Below, in pieces: positions 11,551-24,000 of a stretch of DNA of 64,000 nt (its first letter is position 1; the number at the start of each line of letters is the position of its first letter). The stretch comes from Hippasteria phrygiana (lineage: Eukaryota > Echinodermata > Asteroidea > Valvatida > Goniasteridae). Under the pieces are notes generated by a model. The model saw only the letters and a list, made by a program, of their open reading frames with translations, ran no database searches and was not told where the DNA came from. The position numbers and the translations under genes were made by a program. The DNA lies in NCBI GenBank assembly GCA_037893225.1, contig JAZGUH010000204.1:1-64000 (forward strand). The letters are read 5' to 3'.

Positions 11551-13180
11551 CGTTATTTAGTTGATCATGCATGTGCAAATTCCTGGGTGGTTATGGATTG
11601 GTTTACTCATTCTGGAATGCATAATTATCAACCAAATGCAGTAATTTGACTTGTATGTTGATAGATTAGTCTGCGCTACAGGTTGCAATTATCGCGGCTT
11701 CTGAGAGTTAAACTTGTAGAGAAAATCATACCTCGCAATGTTTATTTCTTTCCGGCCACATCTGTGTGACATAGTTAGAGGTTATTGATGCTCATGCCGT
11801 CAAATTCCCTGGGGTATGGACTTGCTTTACCATTCATAATTGCATGAAATAGTCTACCAAATGCGTAATTTGACATGTATGTATAGCTTAGATCTGGCGC
11901 TACATGTTGCATCTATCGGCGGCTCTAGAGTTAAACTTGTGGAGAAAATTCGAACCGTCGCAATGTTTATTTTCTTTCCGGCCAACATCTGTGGTACATA
12001 TTGACGTCTATGTATTGCTCCATGCACTGTCAGAATTCCTGGGGTATGGGACTTGCTTTACTCATTCATTGATTCAGTAAGTTTGAGGAAGTGTATGGTG
12101 ATAGATCTGCGCTACTGTTGCAATTTCGGCGGCTTAGGTAATTAACAATTGTGAGATTTTCGATATGTTTATTTTGCAGTGTAGCAAGTATGTCGATTTA
12201 GTTGCTAGCTTGGTATTTCTGGGGTAGGATTGTTTAAGTAGTTGCCGGATGATCTTCCATTGTATTTTGACATGTATGGTATAGGCTTAGATTGGGCTGG
12301 TTGCAATCATCGGCAGGTCTTCTCAGAGTTAACTTGTGGAGAAATTCGAACTCGCATGTTATTTCTTTCCGGCCAACATCTGTGTACATATTACCGTCTA
12401 TTTATTGCTCCATGCCTGTCAAATTCCTGGGGTATGGGACTTGCTTTACTCATTCATAATTGCATGAATTCAACCAAATTCAGTAATTTTGACATGTATG
12501 GTATAGCTTAGATCTGGCGCTACATGTTGCAATTATCGGCGGCTTCTTAGGGTTAAACTTGTGGAGAAATTCAAACCTCGCAATGTTTATTTGCTTTCCG
12601 GCCAACATCTGTGTACATGATTACCGTCTATTTATTGCTCCATGCATGTCAATTTCGCTGGGGGTATGGACTTGCTTTACTCATTCATAATTGCATGAAA
12701 TATCAACCAAATTCAGTAATTTTGACATGTATGGATAGCTTAGATCTGGCGCTACATGTTGCAATTATCGGCGGCTTCTCTGAGTTAAAACTTGTGGAGA
12801 AATTCGAACCTCGCATGTTTATTTTCTTTCAGGCCAACATCTGTGTAGCATGATTACTCGGTCTATTTATTGCTCCATGCCTGTCAAATTCCTGGGGGTA
12901 TGGACTTGCTTTACTCATTCATAATTGCATGAAATATCAACCAAATTCAGTAATTTTGACATGTATGGTATAGCTTAGATCTGGCGCTACATGTGCAATT
13001 ATCGGCGGCTTCTTAGGGTTAAAACTTGTGGAGAAAATTCAAACCTCGCAATGTTTATTTTCTTTCCGGCCACAATGTTTATTTTCTTTCCGGCCACCAT
13101 CTGTGTGCATATTACCTTCTATTTATTGCTCCATGCCTGTCAAATTCCCTGGGGTATGACTTGCTTTACTCATTCATAAT
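11551..13180 (+). repeat. 232-bp satellite, forward orientation, noisy edge
   Basis: Cytosine returns at 11,551, and satellite words follow within about 20 bases (CATGCATGTGCAAATT, then TTTACTCATT). Units contain many indels and substitutions. The unit at about 12,060-12,260 is the most degraded, keeping only pieces such as CGGCGGCTTA and TTATTTTGCAG. Quality improves rightward and is essentially clean from about 13,180. No gene is present. Confidence 0.93.
13049..13096 (+). repeat. 24-bp direct duplication inside one monomer
   Basis: A 24-base segment beginning CAATGTTTATTTTC and ending CCGGCCA occurs twice back to back, at 13,049-13,072 and 13,073-13,096. No other monomer that I inspected has it. 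It lies at the edge of the noisy zone, so it may be a read or consensus error or a slippage event. Confidence 0.85.
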
Positions 13181-14414
13181 TGCATGAAATATCAACCAAA
13201 TTCAGTAATTTTGACATGTATGTATAGCTTAGATCTGGCGCTACATGTTGCAATTATCGGCGGCTTCTTAGAGTTAACACTTGTGGAGAAAATTCAAACC
13301 TCGCAATGTTTATTTTCTTCCCGGCCACCATCTGTGTGCAGATTACCTTTTATTTATTGCTCCATGCCTGTCAAATTCCCTGGGGTATGGACTTGCTTTA
13401 CTCATTCATAATTGCATGAAATATCAACCAAATTCAGTAATTTTGACATGTATGGATAGCTTAGATCTGGCGCTACATGTTGCAATTATCGGCGGCTTCT
13501 TAGAGTTAAAACTTGTGGAGAAAATTCAAACCTCGCAATGTTTATTTTCTTTCCGGCCAACATCTGTGTACATGTTACCGTCTATTTATTGCTCCATGCA
13601 TGTCAAATTCCCTGGGGTATGGACTTGCTTTACTCATTCATAATTGCATGAAATATCAACCAAATTCAGTAATTTTGACATGTATGGATAGCTTAGATCT
13701 GGCGCTACATGTTGCAATTATCGGCGGCTTCTTAGAGTTAAAACTTGTGGAGAAAATTCAAACCTCGCAATGTTTATTTTCTTTCCGGCCAACATCTGTG
13801 TGCATATTACCTTCTATTTATTGCTCCATGCCTGTCAAATTCCCTGGGGTATGGACTTGCTTTACTCATTCATAATTGAATGAAATATCAACCAAATTCA
13901 GTAATTTTGACATGTATGGATAGCTTAGATCTGGCGCTACATGTTGCAATTATCGGCGGCTTCTTGGAGTTAAAACTTGTGGAGAAAATTCAAACCTCGC
14001 AATGTTTATTTTCTTTCCGGCCACCATCTGTGTGCATATTACCTTCTATTTATTGCTCCATGCCTGTCAAATTCCCTGGGGTATGGACTTGCTTTACTCA
14101 TTCATAATTGCATGAAATATCAACCAAATGCAGTAATTTTGACATGTATGTATAGCTTAGATCTGGCGCTACATGTTGCAATTATCGGCGGCTTCTTGGA
14201 GTTAAAACTTGTGGAGAAAATTCAAACCTCGCACTGTTTATTTTTTTCCGGCCAACATCTGTGTGCATATTACCTTCTATTTATTGCTCCATGCCTGTCA
14301 AATTCCCTGGGGTATGGACTTGCTTTACTCATTCATAATTGCATGAAATATCAACCAAATTCAGTAATTTTGACATGTATGGATAGCTTAGATCTGGCGC
14401 TACATGTTGCAATT

Positions 14415-17400
14415 ATCGGCGGCTTCCCAGAGTTAAAACTTGTGGAGAAAATTCGAACCTCGCAATGTTTATTTTCTTTCCGGCCAACATCTGTGTACAT
14501 ATTACCGTCTATTTATTGCTCCATGCCTGTCAAATTCCCTGGGGTATGGACTTGCTTTACTCATTCATAATTGCATGAAATATCAACCAAATACAGTAAT
14601 TTTGACATGTATGGATAGCTTAGATCTGGCGCTACATGTTGCAATTATCGGCGGCTTCTTAGAATTAACACTTGTGGAGAAAATTCAAACCTCGCAATGT
14701 TTATTTTCTTTCCGGCCAACATCTGTGTACATATTACCGTCTATTTATTGCTCCATGCATGTCAAATTCCCTGGGGTATGGACTTGCTTTACTCATTCAT
14801 AATTGCATGAAATATCAACCAAATTCAGTAATTTTGACATGTATGTATAGCTTAGATCTGGCGCTACATGTTGCAATCATCGGCGGCTTCTTAGAGTTAA
14901 CACTTGTGGAGAAAATTCAAACCTCGCAATGTTTATTTTCTTTCCGGCCACATCTGTGTACATATTACCGTCTATTTATTGCTCCATGCATGTCAAATTC
15001 CCTGGGGTATGGACTTGCTTTATTCATTCATAATTGCATGAAATATCAACCAAATGCAGTATTTTTGACATGTATGGATAGCTTAGATCTGGCGCTACAT
15101 GTTGCAATTATCGGCGGCTTCCCAGAGTTAAAACTTGTGGAGAAAATTCGAACCTCGCAATGTTTATTTTCTTTCAGGCCAACATCTGTGTACATATTAC
15201 TGTCTATGTATTGCTCCATGCCTGTCAAATTCCCTGGGGTATGGACTTGCTTTACTCATTCATAATTGCATGAAATATCAACCAAATTCAGTAATTTTGA
15301 CATGTATGTATAGCTTAGATCTGGCGCTACATGTTGCAATTATCGGCGGCTTCTTAGGGTTAAAACTTGTGGAGAAAATTCAAACCTCGCAATGTTTATT
15401 TTCTTTCCGGCCAACATCTGTGTGCATGTTACCGTCTATTTATTGCTCCATGCATGTCAAATTCCCTGGGGTATGGACTTGCTTTACTCATTCATAATTG
15501 CATGAAATATCAACCAAATACAGTAATTTTGACATGTATGGGTAGCTTAGATCTGGCGCTACATGTTGCAATCATCGGCGGCTTCCCAGAGTTAAAACTT
15601 GTAGAGAAAATTCAAACCTCGCAATGTTTATTTTCTTTCCGGCCAACATCTGTGTACATGTTACCGTCTATTTATTGCTCCATGCCTGTCAAATTCCCTG
15701 GGTATGGACTTGCTTTACTCATTCATAATTGCATGAAATATCAACCAAATGCAGTAATTTTGACTTGTATGTATAGCTTAGATCTGGCGCTACATGTTGC
15801 AATCATCGGCGGCTTCCCAGAGTTAAAACTTGTAGAGAAAATTCAAACCTCGCAATGTTTATTTTCTTTCCGGCCAACATCTGTGTACATATTACCGTCT
15901 ATTTATTGCTCCATGCATGTCAAATTCCTGGGGTATGGACTTGCTTTACTCATTCATAATTGCATGAATTATCAACCAAATTCAGTAATTTTGACATGTA
16001 TGGATAGCTTAGATCTGGCGCTACATGTTGCAATTATCGGCGGCTTCTGAGAGTTAACACTTGTAGAGAAAAATCAAACCTCGCAATGTTTATTTTCTTT
16101 CCGGCCACCATCTGTGTGCATATTACCTTTTATTTATTGCTCCATGCCTGTCAAATTCCCTGGGGTATGGACTTGCTTTACTCATTCATAATTGCATGAA
16201 ATATCAACCAAATGCAGTAATTTTGACATGTATGTATAGCTTAGATCTGGCGCTACATGTTGCAATCATCGGCGGCTTCTTAGAGTTCAAACTTGTAGAG
16301 AAAATTCAAACCTCGCAATGTTTATTTTCTTTCCGGCCAACATCTGTGTACATATTACCGTCTATTTATTGCTCCACGCACGTCAAATTCCCTGGGTATG
16401 GACTTGCTTTACTCATTCATAATTGCATGAAATATCAACCAAATCCAGTAATTTTGACATGTATGTATAGCTTAGATCTGGCGCTACATGTTGCAATCAT
16501 CGGCGGCTTCCCAGAGTTAAAACTTGTGGAGAAAATTCGAACCTCGCAATGTTTATTTTCTTTCCGGCCAACATCTGTGTACATATTACCGTCTATTTAT
16601 TGCTCCATGCCTGTCAAATTCCCTGGGGTATGGACTTGCTTTACTCATTCATAATTGCATGAAATATCAACCAAATACAGTAATTTTGACATGTATGGAT
16701 AGCTTAGATCTGGCGCTACATGTTGCAATTATCGGCGGCTTCTTAGAATTAACACTTGTGGAGAAAATTCAAACCTCGCAATGTTTATTTTCTTTCCGGC
16801 CAACATCTATGTACATATTACCGTCTATTTATTGCTCCATGCATGTCAAATTCCCTGGGGTATGGACTTGCTTTACTCATTCATAATTGCATGAAATATC
16901 AACCAAATTCAGTAATTTTGACATGTATGTATAGCTTAGATCTGGCGCTACATGTTGCAATCATCGGCGGCTTCTTAGAGTTAACACTTGTGGAGAAAAT
17001 TCAAACCTCGCAATGTTTATTTTCTTTCCGGCCAACATCTGTGTACATATTACCGTCTATTTATTGCTCCATGCATGTCAAATTCCCTGGGGTATGGACT
17101 TGCTTTATTCATTCATAATTGCATGAAATATCAACCAAATGCAGTATTTTTGACATGTATGGATAGCTTAGATCTGGCGCTACATGTTGCAATCATCGGC
17201 GGCTTCCTAGAGTTAAAACTTGTGGAGAAAATTCAAAACTCGCAATGTTTATTTTCTTTCCGGCCAACATATGTGTGCATGCTACCGTCTATTTATTGCT
17301 CCATGCATGTCAAATTCCCTGGGGTATAGACTTGCTTTACTCATTCAAAATTGCATGAAATATCAACCAAATCCAGTAATTTTGACATGTATGTATAGCT

Positions 17401-19768
17401 TAGATCTGGCGCTACATGTTGCAATTATCGGCGGCTTCTTAGGGTTAAAACTTGTGGAGAAAATTCAAACCTCGCAATGTTTATTTTCTTTCCGGCCAAC
17501 ATCTGTGTGCATGTTACCGTCTATTTATTGCTCCATGCATGTCAAATTCCCTGGGGTATGGACTTGCTTTACTCATTCATAATTGCATGAAATATCAACC
17601 AAATTCAGTAATTTTGACATGTATGGATAGCTTAGATCTGGCGCTACATGTTGCAATCATCGGCGGCTTCTTAGAATTAACACTTGTGGAGAAAATTCAA
17701 ACCTCGCAATGTTTATTTTCTTTCCGGCCAACATCTGTGTACATATTACCGTCTATTTATTGCTCCATGCATGTCAAATTCCCTGGGGTATGGACTTGCT
17801 TTACTCATTCATAATTGCATGAAATATCAACCAAATACAGTAATTTTGACATGTATGGATAGCTTAGATCTGGCGCTACATGTTGCAATTATCGGCGGCT
17901 TCCCAGAGTTAAAACTTGTGGAGAAAATTCGAACCTCGCAATGTTTATTTTCTTTCAGGCCAACATCTGTGTACATATTACTGTCTATGTATTGCTCCAT
18001 GCCTGTCAAATTCCCTGGGGTATGGACTTGCTTTACTCATTCATAATTGCATGAAATATCAACCAAATTCAGTAATTTTGACATGTATGTATAGCTTAGA
18101 TCTGGCGCTACATGTTGCAATTATCGGCGGCTTCTTAGGGTTAAAACTTGTGGAGAAAATTCAAACCTCGCAATGTTTATTTTCTTTCCGGCCAACATCT
18201 GTGTGCATGTTACCGTCTATTTATTGCTCCATGCATGTCAAATTCCCTGGGGTATGGACTTGCTTTACTCATTCATAATTGCATGAAATATCAACCAAAT
18301 ACAGTAATTTTGACATGTATGGGTAGCTTAGATCTGGCGCTACATGTTGCAATCATCGGCGGCTTCTTAGGGTTAAAACTTGTGGAGAAAATTCAAACCT
18401 CGCAATGTTTATTTTCTTTCCGGCCAACATCTGTGTGCATGTTACCGTCTATTTATTGCTCCATGCATGTCAAATTCCCTGGGGTATGGACTTGCTTTAC
18501 TCATTCATAATTGCATGAAATATCAACCAAATACAGTAATTTTGACATGTATGGGTAGCTTAGATCTGGCGCTACATGTTGCAATCATCGGCGGCTTCTT
18601 AGAGTTAACACTTGTGGAGAAAATTCAAACCTCGCAATGTTTATTTTCTTTCCGGCCAACATCTGTGTACATATTACCGTCTATTTATTGCTCCATGCAT
18701 GTCAAATTCCCTGGGGTATGGACTTGCTTTACTCATTCATAATTGCATGAAATATCAACCAAATGCAGTAATTTTGACATGTATGTATAGCTTAGATCTG
18801 GCGCTACATGTTGCAATCATCGGCGGCTTCCCAGAGTTAAAACTTGTAGAGAAAATTCGAACCTCGCAATGTTTATTTTCTTTCCGGCCAACATCTGTGT
18901 ACATATTACCGTCTATTTATTGCTCCATGCCTGTCAAATTCCCTGGGGTATGGACTTGCTTTACTCATTCATAATTGCATGAAATATCAACCACATCCAG
19001 TAATTTTGACATGTATGTATAGCTTAGATCTGGCGCTACATGTTGCAATCATCGGCGGCTTCTCAGAGTTAAAACTTGTGGAGAAAATTCGAACCTCGCA
19101 ATGTTTATTTTCTTTCCGGCCAACATCTGTGTACATATTACCGTCTATTTATTGCTCCATGCCTGTCAAATTCCCTGGGGTATGGACTTGCTTTACTCAT
19201 TCATAATTGCATGAAATATCAACCAAATTCAGTAATTTTGACATGTATGTATAGCTTAGATCTGGCGCTACATGTTGCAATTATCGGCGGCTTCTTAGGG
19301 TTAACACTTGTGGAGAAAATTCAAACCTCGCAATGTTTATTTTCTTTCCGGCCAACATCTGTGTACATATTACCGTCTATTTATTGCTCCATGCATGTCA
19401 AATTCCCTGGGGTATGGACTTGCTTTACTCATTCATAATTGCATGAAATATCAACCAAATCCAGTAATTTTGACATGTATGTATAGCTTAGATCTGGCGC
19501 TACATGTTGCAATTATCGGCGGCTTCTTAGAGTTAAAACTTGTGGAGAAAATTCAAACCTCGCAATGTTTATTTTCTTTCCGGCCAACATCTGTGTACAT
19601 ATTACCGTCTATTTATTGCTCCATGCGTGTCAAATTCCCTGGGGTATGGACTTGCTTTACTCATTCATAATTGCATGAAATATCAACCAAATACAGTTAT
19701 TTTGACATGTATGGATAGCTTAGATCTGGCGCTACATGTTGCAATTATCGGCGGCTTCTTAGAGTTAA
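14415..19768 (+). repeat. Right arm of a large inverted repeat
   Basis: This is the forward counterpart of 1-5,365. It is cleaner than the left copy: CCCTGGGG runs are mostly intact and monomers are mostly exactly 232 bp. A few units of 231 bp (for example around 14,950, 15,702, 15,929 and 16,393) are one base short. At least the one near 15,702 is not shared by the mirrored left copy near 4,066, so it is either copy-specific or a consensus error. The arm is continuous with the rest of the array on its right, with no change in repeat type. Confidence 0.85.
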
Positions 19769-21066
19769 CACTTGTGGAGAAAATTCAAACCTCGCAATGT
19801 TTATTTTCTTTCCGGCCACCATCTGTGTGCATATTACCGTCTATTTATTGCTCCATGCCTGTCAAATTCCCTGGGGTATGGACTTGCTTTACTCATTCAT
19901 AATTGCATGAAATATCAACCAAATGCAGTAATTTTGACTTGTATGTATAGCTTAGATCTGGCGCTACATGTTGCAATCATCGGCGGCTTCCCAGAGTTAA
20001 AACTTGTAGAGAAAATTCAAACCTCGCAATGTTTATTTTCTTTCCGGCCAACATCTGTGTACATGTTACCGTCTATTTATTGCTCCATGCCTGTCAAATT
20101 CCCTGGGGTATGGACTTGCTTTACTCATTCATAATTGCATGAAATATCAACCAAATGCAGTAATTTTGACTTGTATGTATAGCTTAGATCTGGCGCTACA
20201 TGTTGCAATCATCGGCGGCTTCCCAGAGTTAAAACTTGTAGAGAAAATTCAAACCTCGCAATGTTTATTTTCTTTCCGGCCAACATCTGTGTACATATTA
20301 CCGTCTATTTATTGCTCCATGCATGTCAAATTCCCTGGGGTATGGACTTGCTTTACTCATTCATAATTGCATGAAATATCAACCAAATTCAGTAATTTTG
20401 ACATGTATGGATAGCTTAGATCTGGCGCTACATGTTGCAATTATCGGCGGCTTATTAGAGTTAACACTTGTAGAGAAAAATCAAACCTCGCAATGTTTAT
20501 TTTCTTTCCGGCCACCATCTGTGTGCATATTACCTTTTATTTATTGCTCCATGCCTGTCAAATTCCCTGGGGTATGGACTTGCTTTACTCATTCATAATT
20601 GCATGAAATATCAACCAAATGCAGTAATTTTGACATGTATGTATAGCTTAGATCTGGCGCTACATGTTGCAATCATCGGCGGCTTCTTAGAGTTCAAACT
20701 TGTAGAGAAAATTCAAACCTCGCAATGTTTATTTTCTTTCCGGCCAACATCTGTGTACATATTACCGTCTATTTATTGCTCCACGCACGTCAAATTCCCT
20801 GGGGTATGGACTTGCTTTACTCATTCATAATTGCATGAAATATCAACCAAATCCAGTAATTTTGACATGTATGTATAGCTTAGATCTGGCGCTACATGTT
20901 GCAATCATCGGCGGCTTCCCAGAGTTAACACTTGTGGAGAAAATTCAAACCTCGCAATGTTTATTTTCTTTCCGGCCAACATCTGTGTACATATTACCGT
21001 CTATTTATTGCTCCATGCATGTCAAATTCCCTGGGGTATGGACTTGCTTTATTCATTCATAATTGC

Positions 21067-24000
21067 ATGAAATATCAACCAAATGCAGTATTTTTGACAT
21101 GTATGGATAGCTTAGATCTGGCGCTACATGTTGCAATCATCGGCGGCTTCCTAGAGTTAAAACTTGTGGAGAAAATTCAAACCTCGCAATGTTTATTTTC
21201 TTTCCGGCCAACATATGTGTGCATGCTACCGTCTATTTATTGCTCCATGCATGTCAAATTCCCTGGGGTATAGACTTGCTTTACTCATTCAAAATTGCAT
21301 GAAATATCAACCAAATCCAGTAATTTTGACATGTATGTATAGCTTAGATCTGGCGCTACATGTTGCAATTATCGGCGGCTTCTTAGGGTTAAAACTTGTG
21401 GAGAAAATTCAAACCTCGCAATGTTTATTTTCTTTCCGGCCAACATCTGTGTGCATGTTACCGTCTATTTATTGCTCCATGCATGTCAAATTCCCTGGGG
21501 TATGGACTTGCTTTACTCATTCATAATTGCATGAAATATCAACCAAATTCAGTAATTTTGACATGTATGGATAGCTTAGATCTGGCGCTACATGTTGCAA
21601 TCATCGGCGGCTTCTTAGAATTAACACTTGTGGAGAAAATTCAAACCTCGCAATGTTTATTTTCTTTCCGGCCAACATCTGTGTACATATTACCGTCTAT
21701 TTATTGCTCCATGCATGTCAAATTCCCTGGGGTATGGACTTGCTTTACTCATTCATAATTGCATGAAATATCAACCAAATTCAGTAATTTTGACATGTAT
21801 GGATAGCTTAGATCTGGCGCTACATGTTGCAATTATCGGCGGCTTCTTAGAGTTAACACTTGTAGAGAAAAATCAAACCTCGCAATGTTTATTTTCTTTC
21901 CGGCCACCATCTGTGTGCATATTACCTTTTATTTATTGCTCCATGCCTGTCAAATTCCCTGGGGTATGGACTTGCTTTACTCATTCATAATTGCATGAAA
22001 TATCAACCAAATGCAGTAATTTTGACATGTATGTATAGCTTAGATCTGGCGCTACATGTTGCAATCATCGGCGGCTTCTTAGAGTTCAAACTTGTAGAGA
22101 AAATTCAAACCTCGCAATGTTTATTTTCTTTCCGGCCAACATCTGTGTACATATTACCGTCTATTTATTGCTCCACGCACGTCAAATTCCCTGGGGTATG
22201 GACTTGCTTTACTCATTCATAATTGCATGAAATATCAACCAAATCCAGTAATTTTGACATGTATGTATAGCTTAGATCTGGCGCTACATGTTGCAATCAT
22301 CGGCGGCTTCCCAGAGTTAAAACTTGTGGAGAAAATTCGAACCTCGCAATGTTTATTTTCTTTCCGGCCAACATCTGTGTACATATTACCGTCTATTTAT
22401 TGCTCCATGCCTGTCAAATTCCCTGGGGTATGGACTTGCTTTACTCATTCATAATTGCATGAAATATCAACCAAATACAGTAATTTTGACATGTATGGAT
22501 AGCTTAGATCTGGCGCTACATGTTGCAATTATCGGCGGCTTCTTAGAATTAACACTTGTGGAGAAAATTCAAACCTCGCAATGTTTATTTTCTTTCCGGC
22601 CAACATCTGTGTACATATTACCGTCTATTTATAGCTCCATGCATGTCAAATTCCCTGGGGTATGGACTTGCTTTACTCATTCATAATTGCATGAAATATC
22701 AACCAAATTCAGTAATTTTGACATGTATGTATAGCTTAGATCTGGCGCTACATGTTGCAATCATCGGCGGCTTCTTAGAGTTAACACTTGTGGAGAAAAT
22801 TCAAACCTCGCAATGTTTATTTTCTTTCCGGCCAACATCTGTGTACATATTACCGTCTATTTATTGCTCCATGCATGTCAAATTCCCTGGGGTATGGACT
22901 TGCTTTATTCATTCATAATTGCATGAAATATCAACCAAATGCAGTATTTTTGACATGTATGGATAGCTTAGATCTGGCGCTACATGTTGCAATCATCGGC
23001 GGCTTCCTAGAGTTAAAACTTGTGGAGAAAATTCAAACCTCGCAATGTTTATTTTCTTTCCGGCCAACATATGTGTGCATGCTACCGTCTATTTATTGCT
23101 CCATGCATGTCAAATTCCCTGGGGTATAGACTTGCTTTACTCATTCAAAATTGCATGAAATATCAACCAAATCCAGTAATTTGGACATGTATGTATAGCT
23201 TAGATCTGGCGCTACATGTTGCAATTATCGGCGGCTTCTTAGGGTTAAAACTTGTGGAGAAAATTCAAACCTCGCAATGTTTATTTTCTTTCCGGCCAAC
23301 ATCTGTGTGCATGCTACCGTCTATTTATTGCTCCATGCATGTCAAATTCCCTGGGGTATGGACTTGCTTTACTCATTCATAATTGCATGAAATATCAACC
23401 AAATTCAGTAATTTTGACATGTATGGATAGCTTAGATCTGGCGCTACATGTTGCAATCATCGGCGGCTTCTTAGAATTAACACTTGTGGAGAAAATTCAA
23501 ACCTCGCAATGTTTATTTTCTTTCCGGCCAACATCTGTGTACATATTACCGTCTATTTATTGCTCCATGCATGTCAAATTCCCTGGGGTATGGACTTGCT
23601 TTACTCATTCATAATTGCATGAAATATCAACCAAATTCAGTAATTTTGACATGTATGGATAGCTTAGATCTGGCGCTACATGTTGCAATTATCGGCGGCT
23701 TCTTAGAGTTAACACTTGTAGAGAAAAATCAAACCTCGCAATGTTTATTTTCTTTCCGGCCACCATCTGTGTGCATATTACCTTTTATTTATTGCTCCAT
23801 GCCTGTCAAATTCCCTGGGGTATGGACTTGCTTTACTTATTCATAATTGCATGAAATATCAACCAAATGCAGTAATTTTGACATGTATGTATAGCTTAGA
23901 TCTGGCGCTACATGTTGCAATCATCGGCGGCTTCTTAGAGTTCAAACTTGTAGAGAAAATTCAAACCTCGCAATGTTTATTTTCTTTCCGGCCAACATCT

